From the NCBI GenBank assembly GCA_019119595.1, contig DWWS01000045.1:1-64000 (forward strand): 64,000 nt of DNA. Reading direction: 5' to 3'. How positions within the stretch are numbered: position 1 is the stretch's first letter; every line of letters begins with the position of its first letter. Source of the DNA: Candidatus Eisenbergiella merdavium. GTDB lineage: Bacteria; Bacillota; Clostridia; Lachnospirales; Lachnospiraceae. The position numbers were made by a program, and so were the translations under genes. Shown here piece after piece: positions 51,443 to 60,122 of this stretch. The notes under the pieces were generated by a model. It saw nothing but the letters and a program-made list of their open reading frames with translations. It searched no databases and was not told the DNA's origin.

Positions 51443-54001
51443 TTACCGAATATCAAACACACTCCTCACCATCAGTCCCTCCGGCGCTCCCTTCAGAACC
51501 TTCAGCCTTCTGGTTCCGGGATTCATGTCGAAATAATTGTCGGAAAGCAGCATGGTATCGTCTGCATTCCGGATCTCCACGCTCTTTGCATAAGCGTCCG
51601 CCGTCACCAGAAGCTCGTCGTCTCCGACGGCCTCCACCCGAAGATGAGGATCGGAAAATTCAAAGTGCTTGGGCGCACAGAACAGCACGCTTCCGGCGGA
51701 TACGACTTCTCCGTTTTCAAGCAGCTCATAGGACACATAATCCCTTCTTGTTTCGGCATGCTGCATGGGAACCCGCTCCAGCCACCTGCTCTCAAGAGCC
51801 GGTACGTCCAGGCTCTCCTCCCGGCTCTCCTTCACGCAGCCGGAAGCGTCCCTGAGCTGCCAGCGCACCGTCGTATGGCGTCCCTGCATGCTTTCGTTGC
51901 TGACGCATAGACGGATGGATTTTTTCAGCTCATAGGGCTCCGCGTTCACGTTGGTGTCCTGCGTCAGGATGCCTTCCTCCTCACAGGAAAGCATCAGCGG
52001 CGCGAAGAAGCGCTTCGCATAATACTGCACCGCTTTCCAGCGGCCGGCATAATCGATCATGGCCCAGCTCGCCACAGGCCAGCAGTCATTCAGCTGCCAG
52101 ATGATCGTCCCCATGCACCTGCCTCTGTTTCTGCGGAAATGCTCCACGCCGTAGCGCATGGCCTCGGCCTGCAGAAGCTGGGAGGCGTAAAGAGTGGTAT
52201 CAAAATTATTCGGATACAGGAAGGTCTGTTCCATATAATTCATGATCTTCCCGTTCGCGGACTGGTTACGCTGGTGCTTCTCCATCACATAGGAAAAGAT
52301 ATTTCTGTCCTGGGGCAGGGTAAAGGTTTCCACCGTCTTAAGCGCCGGGAAGGACTGGAAGCCGAATTCCGACACATAGCGGAAGAAAAATTTCCGGTAT
52401 TCCGTAATGGGCTTATTTCCGTGCCATACGTCCCAGTAATGCACGTCTCCCCGGTTCTCGTCATTCGGACAGTCCAGGCTGCCGCCGGAGGAGGGGCTTG
52501 CAGGCCAGTAGAAGGTCTGCGGGTCATATTCCTTCAGAAGCTTTGGAATGATGTATTCGTACATCTTGAAGTAATCCGAAAGCTGGCTCGGCTTTAAGCA
52601 CCAGGCGGCAGCATTCTCTTCCAAAAACAGCTCCATCTCATTATTTCCGCACCACAAGCCCAGGCTGGCATGGTGGCGGATCCGCTTGATATTATCAATG
52701 AACTCCGCCCGGATGCTTTCCTCAAAATCCTCCGTCAGATCGTAAATGCAGCAGGCGAACATGAAATCCTCCCACACGATCAGACCCAGCTCGTCGCAGG
52801 CGTCCCAGAAGGCGTCCGCCGGATAATGTCCGCCGCCCCAGACACGGACGCAGTTAAAGTGGGCGTTTTTGGCCTGCAGCAGCAGGTCGCGTGTACGCTC
52901 CGGCGTCACGCGGGGCAGGATGTTGTCCTCCGGGATATAGTCCGCTCCCATGGCAAAAATGCGCACGCCGTTCACCTCATGGCAGAAGCATTCGCCCCAC
53001 TGATCCTTTTCCCGGACCACCGTCATGGTGCGGAGTCCGATCCGCCTTTCCCAGACGTCCAGAACCTCATTTTCCCGGCACAGCTCCGCCTTCACGGTGT
53101 ACAGCGGCTGCTCTCCGTATCCGTTCGGCCACCAGAGCTGCGGGTTTTCGATCACAAGGCTCATCTGCCTCGCCTCCGGCATCCAGACGGAGCCGTCCGG
53201 TGAGGTTACCGTGATCCGAAGCGTAAGCCCCTCCTGTTCCAGCCTGCGCGCATCCTTCTTTCCAGAGACGGCGCCATCCGCTGTCTTTACGCTTTCCTTT
53301 CCAAAGGCAGTGCCGTCCGCCGCTCCGCCTTCCAGGCGGTACAGCCGCTCCGCCCCCAGCACCTCAATATCGGCGCGGAAATCCAGCGTCACGCTTCCCG
53401 CTTCATGCTTCTGTGTCACATAAACATTGTCCAGCCGCGCCCTGTCCACACCAAGCAGGCTGACCGGACGCCAGATCCCTGCGTCGGGAAGGCGGGGGCC
53501 CCAGTCCCAGCCGTACATGCAATGGGCTTTTCTCAGATAAGAACAGCCGCGCATCGCATCCACGCTCCCTACGATCAGCGGATCCTTTTCGTACAATCCG
53601 TAAATATAATTGACGGGAGACGTGATTCTGACGCTCAGCTCGTTTCCGTCTTCCTTCAGAAGCTCCTTCACCCGGTATTCCCAGATGCGGTGCATGTTGT
53701 CCGCATGTCCGAGCCGCTGGCCGTTCAGGTAAATATCCGCCACCGTATCGATTCCGTCAAAATGCAGGAAAACCTCGTCATGCGAAAGCATTTCTCCGGA
53801 GACGTCAAATACCGTCCGGTATTCGAAATCCCTTTTCATCAGCTCAAGCGCCTGTTCCTCATTGGCGCGCCAGTAGGGATCCTCCATTCTTCCGCTGTTC
53901 AGGTAATCCTGATAAACGCTGCCCGGAACAGTCCCGGGGATCCATTCCGTTTCCGAAGCATCCCGCAGTCTCCAGTTGTCTTTCAAAACTATTTTTTCCA
54001 T
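51443..54001 (-). CDS. GH2 beta-mannosidase
   Basis: This is an 852-residue cytoplasmic enzyme (no signal peptide) that releases beta-mannose from oligosaccharides. The N-terminal sugar-binding domain (residues 1-190) includes FDGIDTVADIYLNGQRLG and CMYGWDWGPRLPDAGIWRPV. The (alpha/beta)8 barrel has VWGGGHYPADAFWDACDELG, acid/base Glu455 in LGLWCGNNEMEL and nucleophile Glu545 in RYVSEFGFQSFP, all typical of beta-mannosidases rather than galactosidases. A low-complexity insert (residues ~225-255) interrupts the second domain. The start follows GGAGGG. Its gene precedes the recombinase island in strand order. Confidence 0.92.
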   Translation of the reverse strand: MEKIVLKDNWRLRDASETEWIPGTVPGSVYQDYLNSGRMEDPYWRANEEQALELMKRDFEYRTVFDVSGEMLSHDEVFLHFDGIDTVADIYLNGQRLGHADNMHRIWEYRVKELLKEDGNELSVRITSPVNYIYGLYEKDPLIVGSVDAMRGCSYLRKAHCMYGWDWGPRLPDAGIWRPVSLLGVDRARLDNVYVTQKHEAGSVTLDFRADIEVLGAERLYRLEGGAADGTAFGKESVKTADGAVSGKKDARRLEQEGLTLRITVTSPDGSVWMPEARQMSLVIENPQLWWPNGYGEQPLYTVKAELCRENEVLDVWERRIGLRTMTVVREKDQWGECFCHEVNGVRIFAMGADYIPEDNILPRVTPERTRDLLLQAKNAHFNCVRVWGGGHYPADAFWDACDELGLIVWEDFMFACCIYDLTEDFEESIRAEFIDNIKRIRHHASLGLWCGNNEMELFLEENAAAWCLKPSQLSDYFKMYEYIIPKLLKEYDPQTFYWPASPSSGGSLDCPNDENRGDVHYWDVWHGNKPITEYRKFFFRYVSEFGFQSFPALKTVETFTLPQDRNIFSYVMEKHQRNQSANGKIMNYMEQTFLYPNNFDTTLYASQLLQAEAMRYGVEHFRRNRGRCMGTIIWQLNDCWPVASWAMIDYAGRWKAVQYYAKRFFAPLMLSCEEEGILTQDTNVNAEPYELKKSIRLCVSNESMQGRHTTVRWQLRDASGCVKESREESLDVPALESRWLERVPMQHAETRRDYVSYELLENGEVVSAGSVLFCAPKHFEFSDPHLRVEAVGDDELLVTADAYAKSVEIRNADDTMLLSDNYFDMNPGTRRLKVLKGAPEGLMVRSVFDIR

Positions 54002-54122
54002 TTTCTTTCCCTCCGTCTTTTTTTGGGAAACCCTCTTTTTCCCGCCTGATCTGATTATAACCGCCGTCCGCTTTCAGGGAAAGAGCTTTCCGGAAAAAAA
54101 TGAAATATTTGAAAGAACCTGC

Positions 54123-54178
54123 AAAAAATGAATCCGGCCGGAGCGTTTTGCAATGAGCTACGCTTCTCCGGCCGGATT
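54123..54178 (-). terminator. terminator after the purine genes
   Basis: AATCCGGCCGGAG/CTCCGGCCGGATT, a 13-bp stem; on the minus strand it is followed by CATTTTTT. On the plus strand TTTTT also follows, so it may act both ways. Confidence 0.75.
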
Positions 54179-54193
54179 CTGTTTTTCTTTGTT

Positions 54194-54255
54194 TGTATCA
54201 GCTTTTTTCTATATCAGTTTTTCCTGTATCAGGTTTTTTCTGTATCGGTATCAGC
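54194..54255 (+). repeat. imperfect 15-16-bp tandem repeats downstream of the purH-type gene
   Basis: TGTATCAGCTTTTTTC-like units repeat three to four times in the non-coding gap between the AICAR formyltransferase gene and the terminator. Confidence 0.65.
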
Positions 54256-54272
54256 TCTTCAGCTTTATCCGT

Positions 54273-55451
54273 TTAATGATGGAACAGCCGGATCCCGGTG
54301 AACACCATCGTCATGCCGTAACGGTTGCAGGCGTCGATCACCGCGTCGTCCCGCACGGAGCCGCCGGGCTGAACCACATATTTCACGCCGCTTCTGCGGG
54401 CGCGGTCAATGTTGTCGGAGAAGGGGAAGAAGGCGTCGGAACCCAGCGTTACGCCGTCCAGCTTTTTCAGCCATTCCTGCCTCTCCTCTCTGGTGAACAC
54501 GGGAGGCTTCACCGCGAAGGTATTCTCCCAGATGCCGTCCGCCAGAACGTCCATATAATCGTCGCTCATGTAAACGTCGATGGCGTTGTCTCTGTCGGCC
54601 CTTCCCAGACCTTCCTTAAACTGCAGGGAAAGCACCTGGGGAGACTGGCGCAGGAACCAGTTGTCGGCCTTGTTTCCGGCCAGACGGGTGCAGTGGATGC
54701 GGGACTGCTGGCCTGCGCCGATGCCGATGGCCTGTCCGTCCTTCACATAGCAGACGGAATTGGACTGGGTATATTTCAGGGTGATCAGCGCGATCTTCAT
54801 ATCGATCAGAGCCTGTTCGGGAAGCTCCTGCTTTTCTGTCACCACGTTGGAAAGCAGCTTTTCGTCCACGCACAGCTCGTTTCTTCCCTGCTCGAAGGTA
54901 ACGCCATACACCTGCTTTCTTTCAATCTCAGCAGGACGGTAATCCGGATCGATCTGGATGACGTTGTAGTTCCCCTTCTTTTTCTGCTTCAGGATCTCCA
55001 GCGCCTCCGGCGTATAGCCGGGCGCGATCACGCCGTCGGAAACCTCTCTCTTGATCAGCCTTGCCGTGTCCGCGTCGCAGACGTCCGACAGGGAAATGAA
55101 ATCCCCGAAGGAGGACATCCGGTCCGCTCCCCTCGCTCTCGCGTAGGCGCAGGCCAGCGGAGAAAGCTCTCCCAGATCATCCACCCAGTAGATCTTCGCA
55201 AGAGTCTCCGTCAGAGGAAGGCCCACAGCGGCTCCCGCCGGGGAAACATGCTTAAAGGAGGTCGCCGCCGGAAGTCCCGTCGCTTCCTTTAATTCCTTCA
55301 CAAGCTGCCAGCCGTTCAACGCGTCCAGGAAATTGATATAGCCGGGCTTTCCGTTCAGCACGGTAACGGGCAGCTCACTTCCGTCCTCCATATAAATGCG
55401 GGAAGGCTTCTGATTGGGGTTGCATCCGTATTTCAGTTGAATCTCATTCAT
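54273..55451 (-). CDS. purH: AICAR formyltransferase (PurH C-terminal-type, stand-alone)
   Basis: This is a 392-residue enzyme that transfers a formyl group from 10-formyl-THF to AICAR, the penultimate purine step. Recognised segments are MNEIQLKYGCNPNQKPSRIY, GLPAATSFKHVSPAGAAVGL, YARARGADRMSSFGDFISLS and QPGGSVRDDAVIDACNRYGM. The N-terminal IMP cyclohydrolase domain of bacterial PurH is absent; that step is encoded separately upstream (55517-56230). The start at 55451 follows AAAGGAC. It is co-transcribed with the cyclohydrolase behind a ZTP riboswitch. Confidence 0.92.
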   Translation of the reverse strand: MNEIQLKYGCNPNQKPSRIYMEDGSELPVTVLNGKPGYINFLDALNGWQLVKELKEATGLPAATSFKHVSPAGAAVGLPLTETLAKIYWVDDLGELSPLACAYARARGADRMSSFGDFISLSDVCDADTARLIKREVSDGVIAPGYTPEALEILKQKKKGNYNVIQIDPDYRPAEIERKQVYGVTFEQGRNELCVDEKLLSNVVTEKQELPEQALIDMKIALITLKYTQSNSVCYVKDGQAIGIGAGQQSRIHCTRLAGNKADNWFLRQSPQVLSLQFKEGLGRADRDNAIDVYMSDDYMDVLADGIWENTFAVKPPVFTREERQEWLKKLDGVTLGSDAFFPFSDNIDRARRSGVKYVVQPGGSVRDDAVIDACNRYGMTMVFTGIRLFHH

Positions 55452-55516
55452 CTCTTTGTCCTTTCTGGCTGCCGTCCGGGGCAGCATTTTTCTCTGTAAA
55501 AACTGAATTCAGGAAA

Positions 55517-56230
55517 TTACTGATTTTTATTCACGATCCGGCTTTCCCAGGCGCCGCTCTCCAGATCGATATAACGGACGAAAAGGGAAACCTTGTTCTC
55601 CTCGTTCAGGCTGTTCCAGAGCATCTGCGTAAACTCGTCGATCTCTCCCGAAACCGCGACCAGCTTCGGCTCTCCCTCAAAGCTGGGCAGCGGATCGCCG
55701 TCGTGCATATAGGTGTGGATGAACCGTCCCGTGCCCGCCTTTGGATTCTCGTAGGCAAAGGTGAAACGGTTGCAGGAATCCGGGCATCCGTTATCGCTCT
55801 TTAAAATGGACATGGCGAAATTAAAGCCGCCCCTCTCTATATGCATGATGCCCGAAATACGGGGCGTAAAATTGGGGCCGTCCGGCTCGAATTCCCGGCA
55901 TCTCAAGGACTGCTCAAAGGTGAGCTGCTTGTCCATCCCCTCATAGATGGTGTCGGTCTGATCCCCGTTGGTAACGATGGTCTTGTTTCCCAGGACGCGG
56001 ACAGGCGCGTAGATGATCAGGCTGGGATCCTCCAGCTTCGCCTCGTCAAAGGCCTGGGTGCGGATTCCGTCCCCATCCTCCACAAACACCCGGTTGCGGC
56101 TGTTTACGCTTCTTCCCATGATAAAATAGGCCGCGACAGCCTTCTTTCCGTCAGGCGTCCTTCCCAGAACGATCCCCCTTCCCGGATAAGCATTGCTTCT
56201 CAGTTCCTCTTCCAAAGATAACAGCTTCAT
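55517..56230 (-). CDS. IMP cyclohydrolase, PurO-like
   Basis: This is a 237-residue enzyme predicted to close the purine ring (FAICAR to IMP). Segments EEELRSNAYPGRGIVLGRTP, KKAVAAYFIMGRSVNSRNRV, and PRISGIMHIERGGFNFAMSI are typical of the archaeal-type PurO fold found in Clostridia. The start at 56230 follows AAGGGAG. It is the first gene of the operon and lies about 100 bp after the riboswitch terminator. Confidence 0.9.
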   Translation of the reverse strand: MKLLSLEEELRSNAYPGRGIVLGRTPDGKKAVAAYFIMGRSVNSRNRVFVEDGDGIRTQAFDEAKLEDPSLIIYAPVRVLGNKTIVTNGDQTDTIYEGMDKQLTFEQSLRCREFEPDGPNFTPRISGIMHIERGGFNFAMSILKSDNGCPDSCNRFTFAYENPKAGTGRFIHTYMHDGDPLPSFEGEPKLVAVSGEIDEFTQMLWNSLNEENKVSLFVRYIDLESGAWESRIVNKNQ

Positions 56231-56333
56231 TTTGCTCCCTTCTGCGCGCCCTGGCGCGCGTACCAATCAGAGAGTGAAAGCGTTTTTCTTCCACTCTTCC
56301 AAACATTCCGGAGCGCTGCTCCGGCTTCTGCCT

Positions 56334-56435
56334 GAAAATAAAATACCGCCTGGTTACTCATATGCGGGTACCCAGGCGGCCGGTTTCCTTCATACATACT
56401 CCCTGTGGTGCTCCACTGATCCGCCAGTCATATGT
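56334..56435 (-). promoter_or_regulatory. ZTP (pfl) riboswitch with expression-platform terminator
   Basis: The RNA reads GACTGGCGGATCAGTGG then AGCACCACAGGGAGTATG, a spacer, and AACCGGCCGCCTGGGTA, matching the ZTP aptamer core (GACUGRCGGA..., GUGG/CCAC stem, CCGCCUGGG). The last strand also forms the terminator CCGCCTGG/CCAGGCGG followed by TATTTTATTTT. Ligand binding should prevent termination when ZMP/ZTP accumulates, raising the formyltransferase and cyclohydrolase. Identified from memory of the motif. Confidence 0.85.
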
Positions 56436-56476
56436 ACTGCTGTGTTAAATAAGGAGAACTGTCTCCCTCTGTGCTT

Positions 56477-56505
56477 AGTATATCCCATCCTCATTTCCAT
56501 GACAA
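56477..56505 (-). promoter_or_regulatory. promoter of the ZTP-controlled purine operon
   Basis: On the minus strand TTGTCA (56500-56505) and TATACT (56477-56482) are 17 bp apart, with transcription starting about 40 nt ahead of the aptamer. Confidence 0.7.
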
Positions 56506-56670
56506 GCTGTTTTTGTGGAAATTTCTTCCGCAGGGCCGCCATTCTGAGCTTTCACTTTTCACTGGACACTCCTGTGCGGGAATGTTTATAATGAATATAG
56601 CCACCATGTTCCCTTCCTCAAAAGGATTGCCTGCTGCCGGAGCGAAAAGCGCTCCGGTATGGAGATAAAA

Positions 56671-58095
56671 ATGACCAGAGTACGAAGCTTTTTCAAAGAT
56701 GATTTCTTTTGCGACCTGCTTTTTTTTGCCCTTGTCCTTTTATGCATGATGATGTTCATCTTCCTTCAGCCGTTTGGAGAGGGGCCGGATGAGATCAACC
56801 GTTTCCGGGTCGTCTGGTATATCGCGCAGAACGGCACGCTTCCAAGAGGAGACGATCCTGCGGTCCTGATTCCGGGCTACGGCGGCTCCTACGCCTTCCA
56901 GCCCATGCTGACCTATATCCTGCAGGGCTATCTACTGTGGTTTCTGCGGCTCTTTACCGACCGCTTCGACGTTCTGCTGATTTCGGCCCGTCTGGTCAAC
57001 GCAGCCTTTGGTCTGGGAGCAGCCTTCTACGCACGAAAGCTGTCAAAGATGCTCTTTCCGGACCGGCTCTCCCAATGGGTTTTCTCCTGTCTTGCCGTCT
57101 TTCTGCCGCAGAGCATTTTCATCCATACCTATGTCAATACGGATTCCTGCGCCATTTTTTCCGTCATGATGATGCTCACGGAAGCGCTCGTTGGACTTCG
57201 GGACGGCTTCAGGCGTCCTGCCTGCATCCGTCTTGCCGCAGGGATCGTTCTGTGCGCGCTCTCCTACTATAATGCTTACGGAGCTGTACTCGCGGCAATT
57301 CTTCTGTTTATTTCCGCCTTTGTGCGGGAAATCCCCGCAGGCTCCATTCTGCCTGACGGGACCGCCTTTCCAAAGGCACGGCTCCATATCAGGCTCCTGC
57401 CTCTTTTGAAAAAGGGGCTTCTTATCAGCGCTTTCGTCGCCGTTGGGGCCGGATGGTGGTTTCTGCGCAATGCTGTTCTTTATGACGGCGATTTCCTTGG
57501 GATTACCGCGAGAAATATCTGTGTGATTCAGACCAGCATGCCAGACTATCATCCCCTCCTGCGGACCACCTATCAGGATATGGGGGTGAGCATTCTGTCC
57601 ATGGTATTCGAAACCGACTTCTTTATCCTGCTGTGCCGCAGCTTTGTGGCAATGTTCGGCCCCATGAGCCTGCCCACCCACTATTATATTTACATTTCCT
57701 ATTACTGGATGTTCGGCATCGGCCTCATTGCCGCGGCCATTCCTGTGGGACAGGGGCTGTATCTGACCTGGCTGGACCGGGGGCATCGTTTTTTCACCAA
57801 TTTCGTAATGGTGCTTTCCTGCCTGATTCCCATTTTTTTGTGCGTCATTTACTCCTATACCTGGGATTTCCAGCCGCAGGGACGATATCTGCTTCCCATG
57901 CTTCCTGCCTTTATGTATCTGATCACTCTTGGCGAAAAAAAAGTCGCGCACCTGCTTCAGGCTCTGTTCGACCGCCTGAAGCTGCGCGCGTTATCATCTC
58001 ATATTTCTGCCTTGACGGGAGGTCTTGTGATCCTCTTTACCATCGCAGCCCTGTTCTATTCTGTTTTTCTGGTGATGGCACCGCATTATCTATAA
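56671..58095 (+). CDS. polytopic membrane protein, DUF2142/glycosyltransferase-39-like
   Basis: This is a 474-residue protein with about 10-12 membrane segments. An early acidic segment (FGEGPDEINRFRVVWYIAQN) resembles the D/E catalytic region of GT-C fold sugar transferases. A later FQPQGRYLLPMLPAFMYLIT is typical of DUF2142. It may transfer a lipid-linked sugar to an envelope polymer; this is a fold-level inference. The start at 56671 follows GGAG; an upstream in-frame ATG (56659) lies in a CCGGAGCG/GCGCTCCGG hairpin (56637-56657). It is convergent with the transglycosylase gene. Confidence 0.75.
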   Translation: MTRVRSFFKDDFFCDLLFFALVLLCMMMFIFLQPFGEGPDEINRFRVVWYIAQNGTLPRGDDPAVLIPGYGGSYAFQPMLTYILQGYLLWFLRLFTDRFDVLLISARLVNAAFGLGAAFYARKLSKMLFPDRLSQWVFSCLAVFLPQSIFIHTYVNTDSCAIFSVMMMLTEALVGLRDGFRRPACIRLAAGIVLCALSYYNAYGAVLAAILLFISAFVREIPAGSILPDGTAFPKARLHIRLLPLLKKGLLISAFVAVGAGWWFLRNAVLYDGDFLGITARNICVIQTSMPDYHPLLRTTYQDMGVSILSMVFETDFFILLCRSFVAMFGPMSLPTHYYIYISYYWMFGIGLIAAAIPVGQGLYLTWLDRGHRFFTNFVMVLSCLIPIFLCVIYSYTWDFQPQGRYLLPMLPAFMYLITLGEKKVAHLLQALFDRLKLRALSSHISALTGGLVILFTIAALFYSVFLVMAPHYL

Positions 58096-58178
58096 TGGGG
58101 ATGCGGAAGCTCATGCAGACTTTCTGTCATTTTTATCGGATTTTGTCCTTTTCCCTGTTGTTCTATGCAGGATTTCCT

Positions 58179-58913
58179 TCACGGTGTGGTTCCGACCTGC
58201 TGTACCTCACCCTCTGAAAGGATTTCCTCCGCCCGCTCCTTCGTGATATAGTCCTGCTCCACCATGTATTTCAGAACCGTCTTCTGTCTCTGGGAGGCCA
58301 GCTCGGGGCTGTTGGTGAGGGAATAGACGGAGGGCGCGTTTGGGATTCCCGCAAGCAGGGTGCTCTCGTAGTCCGTCATCTGGGACGGCTCCTTTCCGAA
58401 ATAACCCTCCGCCGCATCATAAACACAGTAATATCCGCTGCCAAAATAGATGGTGTTCAGATACAGCTCCAGGATCTCGTCCTTGGTATAGTCCCGTTCC
58501 AGATCGAAGGCCACGAACAGCTCCGCCACCTTGCGCAGGAATTTTTTCTCCTGGGTAAAATACATGTTCTTGGCAAGCTGCTGGGTGATGGTGCTTCCGC
58601 CCTCCGCAAGCTCTCCCTCCCGCAGGTTTGTAAAAACCGCCCTTGCGGTGGAAATGACGTCAAAGCCTCCATGCTTATAAAAGCGGCTGTCCTCCGCGGC
58701 GATCACCGCATCCTTATAGATCTGCGGCAGCTCGTCCAGCGTGGTATAATGGGGATTCGAACGGATCTCCTCCACCTTCTGCGTAAGGGGAACCTCTCCC
58801 GTTACCTGCTGATATATCTCATATCCCTGAAAAAGAAGCCGTCCGCATACGGCGGCTGCCGCCGCAAGAAGGACGAGCAGGGTAAAAAGGATCAGTTTTT
58901 TCAAAAAGCGCAT
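58179..58913 (-). CDS. monofunctional GT51 peptidoglycan transglycosylase
   Basis: This is a 244-residue membrane-anchored enzyme that polymerises lipid II glycan strands. An N-terminal anchor (LILFTLLVLLAAAAAVCGRL, residues 6-25) is followed by the GT51 domain: motif 1 AVIAAEDSRFYKHGGFD (catalytic Glu), motif 2 GGSTITQQLAKN, motif 3 KVAELFVAFDLERDYTKDEI, motif 4 LELYLNTIYFGSGYYCVYDA. No transpeptidase domain is present. The start follows AGAGGAA. Confidence 0.93.
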   Translation of the reverse strand: MRFLKKLILFTLLVLLAAAAAVCGRLLFQGYEIYQQVTGEVPLTQKVEEIRSNPHYTTLDELPQIYKDAVIAAEDSRFYKHGGFDVISTARAVFTNLREGELAEGGSTITQQLAKNMYFTQEKKFLRKVAELFVAFDLERDYTKDEILELYLNTIYFGSGYYCVYDAAEGYFGKEPSQMTDYESTLLAGIPNAPSVYSLTNSPELASQRQKTVLKYMVEQDYITKERAEEILSEGEVQQVGTTP

Positions 58914-59035
58914 CTTGTTTCCTCTTCTGAACTTCTTCCTGTCACTGCCGGATTAGTGTAACACAAAGAAAAATTTCCGGCAAGAGCGGGCAGGGATGAA
59001 ATGCGGGCAAAAATAAATCCCTTTGCCTGGGAAAA

Positions 59036-59064
59036 TTGACATTTTGCCGCAGACCATCTATAAT
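59036..59064 (+). promoter_or_regulatory. consensus promoter of blaI
   Basis: TTGACA (59036-59041), 17-bp spacer, TATAAT (59059-59064). It is a perfect sigma-A promoter. The BlaI operator straddles its start point. Confidence 0.85.
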
Positions 59065-59072
59065 TTCCATGT

Positions 59073-59088
59073 TACTACAGCTGTAAGA
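59073..59088 (+). promoter_or_regulatory. BlaI/MecI operator of blaI
   Basis: TACTACAGCTGTAAGA is close to the TACTACA-nn-TGTAGTA consensus and lies at about +2 to +17 of the blaI promoter, a position for autorepression. A related half-site pair lies at the beta-lactamase promoter. Confidence 0.8.
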
Positions 59089-59129
59089 ATAATTGTCCCG
59101 ACTCTGCGGGACAAAGGGAGGAATTGCTC

Positions 59130-59531
59130 ATGACCGCTCTGCCCCAGATTTCGGAAGCGGAATACGAGGTGATGAAGATCGTCTGGAAATATGCCCCAAT
59201 CAATACGAATGAAATCACCGACCGTCTGCTGAAAACCACCTCATGGAGTCCGAAAACCATCCAGACGCTGATCAAACGTCTGGTAACGAAGGGGGTGCTC
59301 ACCTACGAAAAGGATGGAAGGGTCTTCGTCTATACCCCGCTTGTGCAGGAAAACGACTACGTCGGACAGGAAAGCCGTTCTTTTCTCAACCGTTTCTATG
59401 GAGGAACCATCACCTCCATGCTGTCTTCCTTTATAGAAAATGACCGGCTGTCGGAATCCGAGATCGAAACGCTTCGTTCTTTGCTTTCCGGGCAGGGGCA
59501 TGGGGAGAAGAACGGCCGAAAAAACGGCTGA
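59130..59531 (+). CDS. blaI: BlaI/MecI-family repressor
   Basis: This is a 133-residue winged-helix repressor. The region PQISEAEYEVMKIVWKYAPI, NEITDRLLKTTSWSPKTIQT and LIKRLVTKGVLTYEKDGRVF matches BlaI/MecI throughout. The C-terminal dimer helix follows. In the classical system the BlaR1 protease inactivates BlaI when beta-lactam is sensed; here blaR1 is defective. The start at 59130 follows GGGAGGAATTG. Confidence 0.92.
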   Translation: MTALPQISEAEYEVMKIVWKYAPINTNEITDRLLKTTSWSPKTIQTLIKRLVTKGVLTYEKDGRVFVYTPLVQENDYVGQESRSFLNRFYGGTITSMLSSFIENDRLSESEIETLRSLLSGQGHGEKNGRKNG

Positions 59532-59597
59532 TCCCGCTTCCCGCACCTTTTCCAATGTCCACCATGTGACGAATTTTTCCTACAGGGGGGGAATTCC

Positions 59598-60122
59598 GTG
59601 TCCAGCTTTATGATCCGTTTTCTGCTCTGCAACCTTCTGCTCTGTGTGATCATTGCTCTTTTTTTCGCAGTCAGGCTCATCCTTCAGCGTTTTCTCACAA
59701 GCCGGCTGAGATACCGTCTCTGGTATCTTCTGCTTCTGCTGCTTGCCGTTCCCTTTCTCCCGGTCAGACAGGCAGCTCTGCCCCGTTTTTTCCTCTTACC
59801 GGGAAAACTCCTCCAAACCTCTGCCATCTCCCGGGCAGTCCCTTCTGCGGCCGCTCCGATGCTGCCGGAAAACGCCGGATGGCTTTATGATTTCAGCGTT
59901 TCAGCAGCCCGGAATACCGCCTCCTACTGGTACGATTCCACCCTGCGCATCTCTCCTGTTGAGCAGGTAGAAATGCTGCAAAGACTGTATGAGAACACCC
60001 TGCTACTTTGCCGTAACTGTGCAGGATACCCGGAATGCCGCAGGAGCAGACGCCGCCGAGCTCGCTTTTTCCGTACTGTCCGAACTGGGCCTGTGGCATC
60101 AGGAGACCTCCATTTTCCAGTG
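59598..60122 (+). pseudogene. degenerate blaR1 (M56 sensor-protease) gene
   Basis: A GTG start at 59598 after a G-run opens the BlaR1 N-terminus (FLLCNLLLCVIIALFFAVRL, LRYRLWYLLLLLLAVPFLPV, then ENAGWLYDFSVSAARN). It jumps directly to a sensor-domain piece (STLRISPVEQVEMLQRLYEN), dropping about 350-400 residues including the M56 zinc protease. A second deletion with frameshift leads to the end of the sensor domain in another frame (YFAVTVQDTRNAAGADAAEL ... stop at 60122). At least two deletions are needed. The last 24 bp overlap the end of the convergent class D gene. Confidence 0.8.
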
